Shown: positions 42,291 through 53,221, counted from the stretch's first letter. The stretch: 64,000 nucleotides of DNA from Typha latifolia (GCA_019914945.1 CM034103.1:9424001-9488000); one strand, 5' to 3'. Notes: generated from the sequence alone by a model not told the origin. Made by a program: numbers and translations.

Positions 42291-42689
42291 AGCATTTTAT
42301 ATTTTATGAGACATTGTATTCACACTCCGGCACAATAAAGATAGGTCACAAAATTGCTAGGGTATGATTATGAAATTCAATACAAGAAACGACTAGAAAA
42401 TAGAGCGGTGGATGTACTATCGCGCCAACCCGATACCGTCGAGGTCATAGCCTTTTCTTCTCCTACTTTTCCTTTTCTTGACGAGCTGAGGTATGCATGT
42501 ACATATGACCTAGATATTTTGAAATTGTTATTGGAGGTATTAGATGATCTGGAGCGCCTTTCAGAGTTAGAGAATTGTGACAATTTGCTATTGGACCGTT
42601 GGTGCATTCGGGTGCTCGCAAATGATGGATTGTGGCAAGATTATTATTAGAGCACTTCCACCAAACTCTAGAGGATTGTCATGAGTGTG
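42291..42689 (+). pseudogene. pol: RNase H remnant, plus strand
   Basis: From 42354 an open stretch 'MLGYDYEIQYKKRLENRAVDVLSRQPDTVEVIAFSSPTFPFLDELRYACT' to 42650; before it 'RHCIHTPAQ' with stops. It ends in the zinc-binding domain start and is cut at 42690 by a reverse LTR. Confidence 0.7.
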
Positions 42690-43497
42690 TGATGGGTTCC
42701 TGTACTAAAAGATCAGCTATGGAACGATTCCTTCAAGATCTGGATGTAGTACAGGAATTAGTCCCCTCAACCGTGGAAAAATATTCGTCAAATATTCTCT
42801 GGTAGTTAGAAAATTACGGAACTAAGTAGATTCGATTCGTAACTTTTGTATTTATGCCCTTTGTAGATTCGAACTAAAACTGGCATGAAATTATAGAATA
42901 ACATGGGTGATGGTGGTGGTGACGGGTGGAGTGGATGTTAGGGTTATAAATGGGTATGGAGATGGAGGTGGATGTCGTTTGTGATTAAGGAATATAAACG
43001 AAGGGAACGAAGTGGTCGAGATCCCAAAGAAAAGGGTGACTCGACAATCGAGGGAGATTAGAAGTTAGGAGAAACCTTGCCAACGGTAGAGGTGGAAGGA
43101 TGGTGAAGAGAAAAGAGGGAGATTAGGGTAGATAGATGACAGAGAGGCAAGAAATCGATATTCCAATAGCATAATGAATTTGGCTGCCATCCAGATATTT
43201 ATAGATGTTAGAAAGTCCTAATAACAATAAGTAACCCTAATTCTAGAGGATTCCCACTGATCGCATTTGAACGCGCCCGATCATATTTGAACGCACAAAA
43301 GGCATTCTCTGTATGTGCGAACGCGATGCAAGCGTTCGAACGCGCCCGACCATGTTCGAACGCGCATTACCCGTTCTCTATATTTGCGAACCTGATGTAG
43401 GCGTTCGCAAGGGCGTTCGAACGCGACCTATAAAAATTTTATTTTAATAAAAATAAATAACTAATGTAGTAAGAAAAGATCCTAACTAAATGTATCA
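42690..43497 (-). repeat. Family K/L LTR, reverse
   Basis: From 'tgatgggttcctgtact' to 'aaatgtatca'. Palindrome module about 43260-43430; the reverse TATA region is degraded near 43200. It is followed by the chromodomain tail in the same orientation, so it acts as a 3' LTR. Confidence 0.75.
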
Positions 43498-43726
43498 GCC
43501 CATCATGCTTTCCCCACCTTGCTCTCAAGGTGAAAAGTCAGGGAAACGCTCCAAAATATTAGTCTCCAACTCCCATGTCGTCTCATCAGATGGCTTACCA
43601 AGCCACTCAACTAGAATCTCTATCTCCAACCTGGTACCAAGTCGTCGGCGGCGCCTAGCAACTACACAAACGGGCTCTACAATCTCTATCTCCTCCAATA
43701 CAAATCAGTTCTACCACATGCTAGCT
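43498..43726 (-). pseudogene. pol: Chromodomain tail between two LTRs
   Basis: Minus-strand reading resembles 'EPVCVVARRRRRLGTRLEIEILVEWLGKPSDETTWELETNILERFPDFSP', then the stop and the 'gagagcaaggtgg' tract. It is the chromodomain end of one copy, bounded on both sides by LTR sequence, and is a duplicate of 44027-44240. Confidence 0.7.
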
Positions 43727-44026
43727 AAGAAGTCCTAATAACAACAAGTAACCCTAATTCTAGAGGACTCCCACCGATCGCGTTCGAACGGGCCCGATCG
43801 CATTTCAACGCACAAAAGGCATTCTTTGTATGTGCGAACGCAATGCAGGCATTCGAACGCGGGCATTCGAACGCCCCACCATGTTCGAACGTGCATTACC
43901 CGTTCTCTATATTTGAACACTTGATATAGGCGTTCGCAAAGGCGTTCGAACACGATCTATAAGAATTTTATTTTAATAAAAATAATTAACTAATGTAGTA
44001 AAAAAAGATCCTAAATAAGTGTATCA
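43727..44026 (-). repeat. K 3' LTR, U3 part only
   Basis: Only the U3 half (palindrome module about 43780-43965, end 'aagtgtatca' at 44026). It starts at 'gctagctaagaagtcc', which matches the LTR block 'gctagccaacaagtcc', so a short GCTAGC-like homology is at the break. It is followed by the K minus chromodomain. Confidence 0.7.
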
Positions 44027-44935
44027 GCCCACCACGCTTCCCCCACCTTGCTCTCAAGGTGAAAAGTCAGAAAAACGCTCTAAGATATTAGTCTCCAACT
44101 TCCATGTCGCCTCATCGGATGGCTTGCCAAGACACTCAACTAGAATCTCCCTCTCTAGTCTGGTACCATGTCGGCATCGGCGTCTAGCAAGTACTTTAAC
44201 TGGCTCTACGATATAGTCTTCTCCAATGGCTCTGGTAGAGCTGATCCAATGATCTCATAATCTCCAATCCGCTCTCTCAGCAATTAAACAAGGAACACAG
44301 GATGTACTCTCGACCCCTCCGGCAGCTCCAAACGATATGCAACCGGACCAATACGCTCCAATACCCAAAACGGACCAAAGTAGCGATGCGCTAACTTTTG
44401 GTTACGCATCAGACGCAAGGTCACCTATCGATACAGCTGTACTCACACAAACACCTAACTGCCAATGTCGAACTCCTGCTCCTTATGATTGTGATCATAA
44501 ACTTGCTTCATGCCGAACTAAAGTTCAATCAAGTCCCCTGCAATCTGAAAAACTTTGTCCAAAAGTCGCTCATAAATACACAATTACGATCTAAGACAAT
44601 CGTGCGCGGCATGCCATGTAACCGCGCAACATCTCTAACAAAAATTCAGCCACGGACTTGGCTGAAAATCTATGTGACAATGCCGAAAAGTGCGTGTCTA
44701 TGAAATCCATAGAAATATCTTCCGAAACACGGTCCGGTATATGTAATGGCTGAAGTAATCCAGCCGATTTCAATGTGGTTGCCTTAGCCCTTTGACAGAT
44801 TTCGCAAGCACGGACAAAACTCCTCACATCCCATCTCAATCCTGGCCACATGCAACTCTGAGATATCCTCCTATAAGTCCTTAAGACATCCTCATGACTA
44901 GCCTCTGGAGTTTAGTGGACATGCTCCAACACTTT
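44027..44935 (-). pseudogene. pol: Integrase and chromodomain, internally deleted (K minus copy)
   Basis: Chromodomain ('VKVLARRRRRHGTRLEREILVECLGKPSDEATWKLETNILERFSDFSP'-like), GPY/F-like part, a jump from 'MKQVYDHNHKEQEFDI' to 'DLIELQFG', then '[40 protein letters not shown]', and the zinc-binding block 'VRACEICQRAKATTLKSAGLLQP'. The same missing core segments as in 40037-40890 show common descent. Confidence 0.75.
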
Positions 44936-45597
44936 CTACTGCAATCCTTCATTTGCAGGCACTCGAATGTATCCGCGGTCCAACAGCAAACCACCTCGAT
45001 TCTTTAACTCTAGATGGCGATCCGGATCATCCAATACCTTTTGCAACAATCTCCAAACATCTGGGTCAGATATACATGCATATCTCTGCTCATCAAGGAA
45101 GGGAAAGGTAGGAGAAGAATAGGCTTCAAGATCGGCGGTATCGGTTTGGCGCCATAGTGCATCCGCCACTCTATTTTCTGTTCCCTTCTTGTATTATATT
45201 TTATAATCATACCCCAAAAATTTTATGACCCATCTTTGCTGTGCCAGAGTGTGTATACGCTGTCCCATAAAGTATGGAAGACTCATTTTATCGGTTCGTA
45301 TAATGAATCGTCTACCGATCAAAAAAGACCTCCACTTTGTCACCGCATGCAGAATTGCCAACATCTCTCTCTCATAAGTCGATAATTGCTGAGATTTTTG
45401 TGATAAAGCCTTGCTAAGATAGGCAATGGGACGTCCTCCTTGCATTAGTACAGCTCATATGCCAACACCAGATGCATCACTTTCCCTAGTGAACTCTTTC
45501 GTGAAGTCTAGTAGCGCTAAGAACGGGCATCGTCGTCATTGCTATTTTTTAATTTTTCAAACGCTGAAGTGGCTTCGTCCGTCCATCTAAAAGAGTC
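44936..45597 (-). pseudogene. pol: RNase H region (K minus copy)
   Basis: Two open stretches: 'MADALWRQTDTADLEAYSSPTFPFLDEQRYAC' (45169-44936) and 'MQGGRPIAYLSKALSQKSQQLSTYEREMLAILHAVTKWRSFLIGRRFIIRTDKMSLPYFMGQ' (45445-45194), in different frames. Upstream 'RWTDEATSAFEKLK' is present to 45597, where the D LTR is inserted. Confidence 0.8.
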
Positions 45598-46493
45598 TAA
45601 AAAACCCCTAGACACAAGTATGTATCTAAATACTAGGTAATAATATCAAGAACGAAAATACTAGGTAATAATATCTAAACACAAGTATGTATCTAAAAGA
45701 GTCTAAAAAACCCCTAGTCCGTAAAAATATTAAGAACGAAAATAGAGATGAACGCCAAGATTTTAACGTGGAAAAACCCAAATGAGAAAAAACCACGGAT
45801 CTAAACTCAGATCAAAACCAATCACTCGTTTAGTAGCAGTTACAAGACTGACTCAGAAAATAACCCGTCGATCCAAATGACTATGTTTCTCTCAGTCTTG
45901 CTCGCTAGAACCCACGATTCACTACTTCTCGTGATTGAAGTCCAACCACAGTAGCCCTCGAGATTGATCTTTCGTCTAGATAGCCCTTAAAATGAAAGAT
46001 TGACTTTTTTAGATAAGTAGAATCTTGTTAGTTGAAGAACCGATGTAACCTCAAGAAGTCTCCTTCAATAATACTTCTTCAACCACCCTAGAGATAGGGC
46101 ATCATAATCCTTATATATGATCTCCAAGATAGAGCCAAATCCAAGTCTTATTCGAACTCACGAGAATCTAAGATTTTCAAACTTTGTTGGTGCGTTCGAA
46201 CACGACCCGGGTGCATTCGAACGGCATGACTTGATCTCAGGTGCGTTCGAACGGGCCCGAGTGCATTTGAACGCGACAGATTGAATTCTTCAGGTTGCGT
46301 TCGAACGCGTTTGTGAAAGCAGCTCTTGGTCTGTGTGAACGCAGTACCCGCGTTCGAACGCGTTTGTGAACGCAGTGTGAACTCAACTGCATTTCTCCAA
46401 TAATTTTGCAATTCTTCAAACCAGAGATATTCTAGACTTGTATAAAGCTCATAAGTATTTTGTACACAATTGCCAATAATTAAAAACCTAACA
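45598..46493 (-). mobile_element. Family D LTR with TSD inside K minus
   Basis: Left end 'taaaaaacccc', right end 'aacctaaca' (46493). Flanks GAGTC (45593-45597) and AAGTC (46494-46498) match 4 of 5. Palindrome module about 46185-46385. The left end holds a scrambled segment (45598-45715) in which flank plus D-end sequence occurs twice. It sits at the same point in the host element as the D LTR at 38524-39350. Confidence 0.8.
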
Positions 46494-47195
46494 AAGTCCT
46501 TCTTCAACAAATAAGTTAGAGGACCAACGATCTTGCCATATTCAGCATTGAATCGGCAAAAATATCTAGCCAGCCCTAAAAACCTCTCAATCTGTGGTAG
46601 TAGTAGGAATAGGCCAAGCGGTCATGCATGCAACTTTTTGAGGATCCGCCGCTATACCATCGGCTGAAATGATGTGGCCTAAATACTCCACTTGTGGTAC
46701 TCCCCATAGGCAATTGGACTTCTTAACTTTTCATTGGTTTTGCTTCAATAAATTCAGCACATCCTCCAAATGCCTCCAATGCTTCAATTTAGTCCTGCTA
46801 TACACCAAAATATCGTCAAAAAATACCAAGACATACCTTCGCAAGAGAGGCCGAAATATATCATTCATTCATGAGGCCTTGAAAGGTAGCTGCAGCATTG
46901 GTGAGAACAAAAGGCATCACTTGGAACTCGTAATGCCCGTCCGGAGTTCGAAACCTAGTTTTGTGCACATCCGCCAGGTGAACTCTAATTTGATGATAGA
47001 CGGCTCTCAAGTCAAGCTTGTTGAATATAGTCACCCCTGCAAGCTCGTCCAGTAGCTCCTCTATAACCCGAATATGATATCGATCATTGATGGTAATAGC
47101 ATTTAGTGCTCGATAGTCAACACAAAAATGCCATGTCCCGTCCTTTTTTTGCACTAATAGCACGGGGGATGAGTATGAGCTATGACTTGGTTAAA
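46494..47195 (-). pseudogene. pol: Reverse transcriptase (K minus copy)
   Basis: '[42 protein letters not shown]', '[14 protein letters not shown]', '[16 protein letters not shown]', then after a small insertion 'VLVFFDDILVYSRTKLKH' and 'KSNCLWGVPQVEYLGHIISADGIAADPQK'-like sequence. Both catalytic Asp motifs are readable (LDLRA and FFDD), but a frameshift near 46861 separates them. Confidence 0.8.
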
Positions 47196-47621
47196 TGAGA
47201 CATTAAGCTTCGTGCCGTCTCCAATAGCAACGTCAAATCCCGTGGTAGGTTCGGCATCAAAACCCAATCTCATCACTAACCTCTCATCTAGAAAGTTGTG
47301 TGTACTCCCCGAATCGATGAGGATGTGCTCACAATGCTTTCTAACGAATCCGTCAACTCGTAACATCCTCTGTGCGGAAGTACTCGAATATGCATGCATC
47401 GATATTTCAGCTTGGATATCTTTCTCCGCACCCTCCAAACCGACCTCTCCATCATCAACAACCTCATCATCCTCCTCAAGACCACTGATGAGCATCACAC
47501 TCCCGATTGATTTGGAACACCGATGATCGAGGGTGAAACACTCATCACATCGAAAGCAAAGGCTCCTCCACCTGGGCAGGCGTGAGAGTTCGAACGGTGG
47601 GTCTTGTGCCTCCTCTAACAT
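47154..47621 (-). pseudogene. pol: Zinc knuckle and protease (K minus copy)
   Basis: 'SLCFRCDECFTLDHRCSK' knuckle, acidic linker, 'SMHAYSSTSAQRMLRVDGFVRK' and active site D-S-G-S-T-H-N-F (D-S-G is an accepted variant), then 'GFDVAIGDGTKL', and the deletion junction '[14 protein letters not shown]' shared with the plus copy. The frame stops there. It overlaps the end of the Gag frame. Confidence 0.8.
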
Positions 47622-48846
47622 CAGAAGAAAATCTCAAAGGTGGTCGTAGTCTAGTACTAGCAGCGGTTGTCCTTAAATCTGCAAAATTTTTAGCCGGCAT
47701 TCTAGGTGCAAATCGCCCATCTCGGTTACCCCCATTGGTTTTCGCTGCCATCTTTAGAGCCATATACTTTTGCTCCATCCTCAGGGCTTTCTCAAAGGTC
47801 TCCTCAAGAGTAGTAGGACAAAGAGCACGAACATCTAGCTGAATCTCATCCCGCAGTCCTAAAATAAATGTGCTCATTAATGTCAATTCAAGCCAAAATG
47901 GCTCACAACGACTACTAACTTTTTTAAACTCAGCTTGGTACTCCAATACGGTCGTTCTCTGAACCATCTTGCTTAATGTGGCAGAAAAATCTTCATATGC
48001 CGCTGTCCTAAATTTGCATGTAATCCTCCCACAAAAATCAGCCCATTCGATAAATTCTTCACTACGAATAACCGATCTATACCAATGCAATGCCGTTCCT
48101 TGGAGATGAAAGCTTGCCATCTTGATCGTTGCATCTTTTGCTGTACTTTGACAATCAAAATATTGTTCAACTTGAAACACCCAATCCGTTGGATCACCGC
48201 CTTGGAATTTTGGGAAATCAAAGCTTGCAGTTCTCCCCCGAATAGCATTGTCGGTTTCGCGAAAGGTCCTTGGTTTAGGTCTAAACCTTTGTGCAAGTTG
48301 ATCATCTTCTCTAAATCCTCGAACATGTCCATCACCATCTCTATAGGGATCAACCTCATCCTCATAGTGCCAATCCTCCTCATCGACGAAGTGCACCGGT
48401 GCCACACGCCTCTCGGGTTCCACCACCGTCGGTCTTGGGTTTTGCAACGAAAGTGGGGAATGATGTGTAGGCATAGGTAAGAGGGGATCATTGACACTCA
48501 CATAACGCACCTGGACCTGTGGGGTATCAGTTCGATGAGGTCCTACCGCTGGTCCTTCTTGAAACTTCAAGTGTCGTCGAGGAGATGACGAATCAAATCG
48601 GTTCATGACATATTCCTTGAAATCATTGTGATCCTTTTGAATTGAGTCAACTCTATGCATCAATGTATGGAACATGCCCCTAAGTTTATCCATATTCGCA
48701 CTCATGGATGTTGGTTGACTCGGTCCGATCGTGATCGCTCCAAAGGAATTGACCCCACGGTTAGGATCATCATGGATGTAGTCTTCTCTTGTTGGTGTGC
48801 TCTCCATAGGTCTCCTTGTTAATGTCATCTTCCTTGTTTCAACCAT
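47545..48846 (-). CDS. gag: Gag polyprotein, 433 residues, open (K minus copy)
   Basis: The longest and best kept retroelement frame in the window. ATG at 48846-48844 lies just inside the PBS. Residues 1-100 (MVETRKMTLTRRPMEST..., 'DKLRGMFHTLMHRVDSIQKDHNDFKE') look helical. Residues about 100-205 form a polar linker. The Retrotrans_gag core starts at 'FDFPKFQGGDPTDWVFQVEQYF', with 'LQGTALHWYRSVI' and 'LMSTFILGLRDEIQLDVRALCP' following. The basic end 'RFAPRMPAKNF' leads to 'LTPAQVEE'. It closes at 47545, where a small deletion removes the join to the zinc knuckle (47570-47530). It could still give a capsid-like protein without a nucleocapsid knuckle; expression is not shown. Confidence 0.8.
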   Translation of the reverse strand: MVETRKMTLTRRPMESTPTREDYIHDDPNRGVNSFGAITIGPSQPTSMSANMDKLRGMFHTLMHRVDSIQKDHNDFKEYVMNRFDSSSPRRHLKFQEGPAVGPHRTDTPQVQVRYVSVNDPLLPMPTHHSPLSLQNPRPTVVEPERRVAPVHFVDEEDWHYEDEVDPYRDGDGHVRGFREDDQLAQRFRPKPRTFRETDNAIRGRTASFDFPKFQGGDPTDWVFQVEQYFDCQSTAKDATIKMASFHLQGTALHWYRSVIRSEEFIEWADFCGRITCKFRTAAYEDFSATLSKMVQRTTVLEYQAEFKKVSSRCEPFWLELTLMSTFILGLRDEIQLDVRALCPTTLEETFEKALRMEQKYMALKMAAKTNGGNRDGRFAPRMPAKNFADLRTTAASTRLRPPLRFSSDVRGGTRPTVRTLTPAQVEEPLLSM

Positions 48847-48869
48847 TAATGGAGGTCTGAGGTTCGCCT

Positions 48870-48923
48870 GCTTTGATACCAGTTGATAAGTTTTATGCTA
48901 CCAAAAGATAGACTCTGATACCA
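48870..48923 (-). other. Duplicated PBS of K minus, 42 bp apart
   Basis: Reverse PBS cores end at 48881 ('tttgatacca') and at 48923 ('tctgatacca'). The 42 bp between them is a diverged repeat of the LTR end (both copies have 'aagata' or 'aaagatag' and TTGATA...). It is the same spacing as the PBS repeats of family A. Confidence 0.75.
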
Positions 48924-50219
48924 ATTGATAGATTCTGGAACCAAAGATAGGCTATGCAATGATTCTTTCAAGATTTGGATGTATTACAGGAATCAGTCCA
49001 CGCAACCGTGGGAAAATATTCTTCAAATATTCTCCAGTTGTCATGAATTTATGAAACTAAGTAGATTAGATTCGTAACTCCCTAATCTACAACTTTCGTA
49101 TTTATACCCTACTCAGATTTGAACTTCAACTGGGACAAAAATATAAAATAACATGGGTGATGGTGGTGGTGTCGGGTGGAGTGGATGTTAGCGTTATGGA
49201 TGGGTATGGAGATGAAGGTGGATAGTGAATGTAATTAAGAGATATAGACGAAAGGAATGATGTGGTCGAGATCCCAAAGAAGAGGGGTGACTCGATAGTC
49301 AGAGGGATATTAGAAGTTAGGCGAAACCTTGCCAACGGTAGAGGTGGAAGGATGGTGAAGAGGGAAGAGAGAAATTAGGGTAGATAGATGATAGAGAGGC
49401 AAGATATCAATATTCCAATAGCATAATGAATTTAGCTGCCATCCACATATTTATAGATGCTAGCCAATAAGTCCGAATAACAATAAGTAATCATAGTTCT
49501 AAAGGATTCCCGCCGATCGTGTCCGAACGAGCCCGATCATGTTCAAACGCACAAAAGTCATTCTTTGTATGTGCGAACACGATGCAAGAGTTCGAACATG
49601 ACCGCATGCGCATTACGCGTTCTCTGTATTTACGAACCTAATGCAGGCGTTCGAACACGACACCTCCTATGTTAGGGTTATGGATGGGTATGGAGATGAA
49701 GGTGGATAGTGAATGTGATTAAGAGATATAGACGAAGGGAACGAAGTTGTCGAGATCCCAAAGAAGAGGGGTGGCTCGACAATCAAGGGAGATTAGAAGT
49801 TAGAGAAACCTTGCCAACGGTAGAGGTGGAATGATGGTGAAGAGAGAGGAGGGAGATTAGGATAGATAGATGATAAAGAGGCAAGAAATCAATATTCCAA
49901 TAGCATAATGAAGTTGGTTGCCATCCACATATTTATAGAGGCTAGCCAACAAGTCCTAAAATAATATGTAACCCTAATTCTAGAAGATTATCGTCGATCG
50001 CGTTCGAACGCACAAAAGACATTTTATGTATGTGCGAACGCAATGCAGGCGTTCGAACTCGCCCGACCGCATTCGAACGCATAATTTTCATTCTCTGTAT
50101 TTGCGAACTTGATGCAGGTGTTCGAACGCGACCCACATGCGTTCGAACGGGACTTACAGGAATTTTATTTTCACGAAAATAAACAACTAATGTAGTAAGA
50201 AAAGATCCTAAGTTTATCA
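48884..50219 (-). repeat. K minus 5' LTR with internal duplication
   Basis: From 'tgataagtttta' to 'agtttatca' (50219). About 485 bp (49188-49670: leader, TATA region, palindromes) is repeated at 49672-50160, so the LTR has two promoter blocks with palindrome modules at about 49510-49660 and 49995-50155. Reverse TATA candidates are 'catatttatag' near 49446 and 49928. Confidence 0.75.
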
Positions 50220-51395
50220 CCGGCACTCAAGTCAAGCTTGCTGAATATGGTCACCCTTTCAAGCTCGTCCAACAACTCCTCTTGGGATATCGGTCCTTGA
50301 CGGTGATAACGTTCACTGCTCGGTAGTCGACACAAAAACACCATGGCCCCTTCTTCTGCACCAATAGCACGGGTGATGAGTAAGAGCTATGACTTGGTTG
50401 TATGAGGCCTTACTCCAATATCTTAGCTACCATCTTAGTGATAACTTCTTTTTGCACATGTGAATACCGATATGGTTTGCCGTTCGCCTTGGTAGCAACT
50501 CCTTTGGCTCCTCAAACAGTCTAGCAAATTTATCTAATAAATTAGACAAATTAATTATAGTACATAGACTCATTAGAGGCTCATCTTCTGCTGGTCCTAA
50601 CTAAAAAAGATAGGTCAAATCAGTCGCACAAGGCAGCCCCACCATTGACTGCATCGCTAGAATTGGCAGAGACTAAACACCATCAAGCCGCACATCTTTG
50701 TTTCCTTGCTTAAATTTCATTCACATGCTCTGAAAATCAAAAGTGATGAATCCCAAGCTCTATAGCCACTGATTGTCGAGGACAATGTCCGATCCTTATA
50801 GTGCCAAGGGATACAAGTCCATAATGATGTCGTGTCCTTACACCCGTATACCAACCCGACAACACAAGCTCTTCGCCCAAAGCTTCGTGTTGTCTTCAAT
50901 AGCAACGTCAAACCCCGCAGTCGATTCAGCGTCGAAACCCAACCTTCTCACTAACCTCTCATCTAAAAAGTTGTGTGTACTCCTGGAATCGATGAGGATG
51001 TGCACAAAATGCTTTCTAACGAGTCCGTCCACCCGCAATGTCCTCGGCATGAAAGTACCCGAATATGCATGCATCGATATTTCAGCATGAATATCTTCCT
51101 CCGCGCCCTCCTCCACGGCCTCATGGACCTCCTCTGAAAACTCTCCATCACCAACAACTTCATCGTCCCCCTCGAGACCGTCGATGAGCATCACACTCCC
51201 GATAGATTTGGAACACCAATGATCGGGGGTGAAACGTTCATCGAATTAAAAGCAAAGGCCCTTCGCTCTTCACACCTCCACTGGGCAAGTGTGAGAGTTT
51301 GAACGGGGAGGGGGGGGGGGAGGGTCTTGTGCCTCCTTTAACATCGAAAGAGGGTCTCAAAGGTGGTCGTGCTTTAGTACTAGTAGTCACTGTCT
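50220..51395 (-). pseudogene. pol: RT start, protease and Gag end (element L1, right part)
   Basis: From left to right: RT 'SKLDLSAG' region (50220-50420), degraded linker (50420-50830), protease 51194-50838 ('EISMHAYSGTFMPRTLRVDGLVRKHFVHILIDSRSTHNF', with D-S-R in place of D-S-G), knuckle and Gag end with a G-run at about 51303-51320. It is cut at about 51395, where L2 RNase H begins. Confidence 0.7.
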
Positions 51396-52690
51396 TGGAT
51401 GGCACTCCGGATCATCCATCACCTCCTACAACAATCTCAAAATATCTGAGTTAGATATACATGCATAACTCAGCTCATCAAGGAAGGGAAAGGTAGGAGA
51501 TTAATAGGCTGCAAGCTCGGCGATATCAGGTTAGCGCGATAGTGCATCCGCCGCTCTATTTTTCGTTCCCTTCTTGTATTGGATTTTATAATCATATCCC
51601 AGCAATTTGTGACCCATTGTTGCTGTGCCAGAGTGTGTATGCATTGTCCCATAAAGTATGGAAGGCCCTTTTGATATGTTCGGATAATGAATCGTCTACC
51701 GATTAAATAAGGCCTCTACTTTATCACCGCATGTAGAATTGCCAACATCTCTCTCTCTCATAAGTCGATAATTGCTGAGATTTTTGTGACAAAGCCTTAC
51801 TAAGAAAGGCTATGGGACGTCCTCCTTGCATAAGTACAGCTTCTATGCCAATACTCGACACATCACATTCCACAATGAACTCTTTGATGAAGTCCAATAG
51901 CACTAGAACGGGTGTCGTCGTCATTGCTATTTTTAGTTTTTCAAAGGCTGAAGTAGCTTTATCCATCCATCTAAAAGAGTCCTTCAACAAAAAAGTGAGA
52001 GGAGCAGCGATCTTGCCATATCCAGTGATGAAGCGTTGATAATATCCGGTCAGCCCCAAAAATTCTCTCAATTCGGTGCTAGTAGTAGGAATAGGCCAAG
52101 CGGTCATACATGCAACCTTTTGAGGATCCGCCGCTACACCATCCGCTGAAATATTATAGCCTAAATACTCCACTTGTGGTACTCCCCATAGGCACTTGGA
52201 CTTTTTGATCTTCAGTTGGTTTTGCTTCAACAAATTCAGCACGTCCTCTAAATGCCGTCAATGCTCCAATTCAGTCCCGCTATACACTAAAATGTCGTCA
52301 AAAAATACTAAGACATATCTTCACAAGAGAGGCTGAAATATATCATTCATGAGGCCTTGAAAGGTAGCTGGAGCATTGGTGAGACCAAAAGGCATCACCC
52401 GGAACTCGTAATGCATGTTCGGAGTCTGAAATGCAGTTTTGTGCACATCCGCCGGGTGGATTCTAATTTTATGATACCTGGCCCTAAAGTCAAGCTTGCT
52501 GAATATAGTCATCCCTACAAGCTCATCTAGCAACCCCTCGATAACCGGAATGTGATACTAGTCCCTGACGGTAATAGCATTTAGTGCCCAATAGTCGACA
52601 CAAAAACGTCATGTCTCGTCCTTTTTTCGCACCAATAGCACAAGGGATGAGTATGAGCTATGACTTGGTTGAATGAGACTTAACTCCACA
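51396..52690 (-). pseudogene. pol: RNase H and reverse transcriptase (element L2)
   Basis: RNase H 'LMQGGRPIAFLSKALSQKSQQLSTYERE'; RT connection open at 52242-51724 ('NQLKIKKSKCLWGVPQVEYLGYNISADGVAADPQKVACMTAWPIP', 'LREFLGLTGYYQRFITGYGKIAAPLTFLLK'); RT palm at 52533-52321 ('[15 protein letters not shown]', '[21 protein letters not shown]'); the FFDDILVYS block near 52290. Several stops and frameshifts separate the parts. No D insertion is present here. Confidence 0.8.
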
Positions 52691-52729
52691 AAAAGACCGA
52701 ACGCCATCAAGCCATATATCTTTGTTTCC

Positions 52730-53221
52730 TTATTTAAATTTCATCCACATACTCCGGAAATTAAATGTGACGGGTCTCAAATTCTGTAACCATTGAGCAC
52801 CAAGGACAATGTCCACTCCTCGCAGTGCCAATAGATACAAGTCCACAATGATGTCGTGTCCTTGTACCCGTATACCGACCCGGCGACACAAGCTCTCTGC
52901 CTTAAGCTTCGTGCCGTCTCCAATAACAATGTCAAATCCCGTGGTCAGTTCCGCATCCAAACCCAATCTCTTCACTAACCTCTCATATAGAAAGTTGTGT
53001 GTACTCTCCAAATCGATGAGGATGTGGACACAATACTTTCTAACGAGTCTGTCTACTTGTAACATCCTCGACGCAGAAGTACCTGAATATGCATTCATCG
53101 ATATTTCAGCTTGGATATCTTCCTCCACGCCCTCCTCAATGGTCTCCTCATGGACCTCCTCTGAACACTCTCCATCATCAACAACCTTATCATCCTCCTC
53201 AAGACCATCTATAAGCAACAC
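52730..53221 (-). pseudogene. pol: Aspartic protease (element L2)
   Basis: 'EISMNAYSGTSASRMLQVDRLVRKYCVHILIDLESTHNFLYERL': the D-S-G site reads D-L-E, so it is inactive. The C-terminal half is complete ('GFDIVIGDGTKLKAESLCRRVGIRVQGHDIIVDLYLLALRGVDIVLGAQWLQNL'), which shows what the K copies have lost. Confidence 0.8.
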
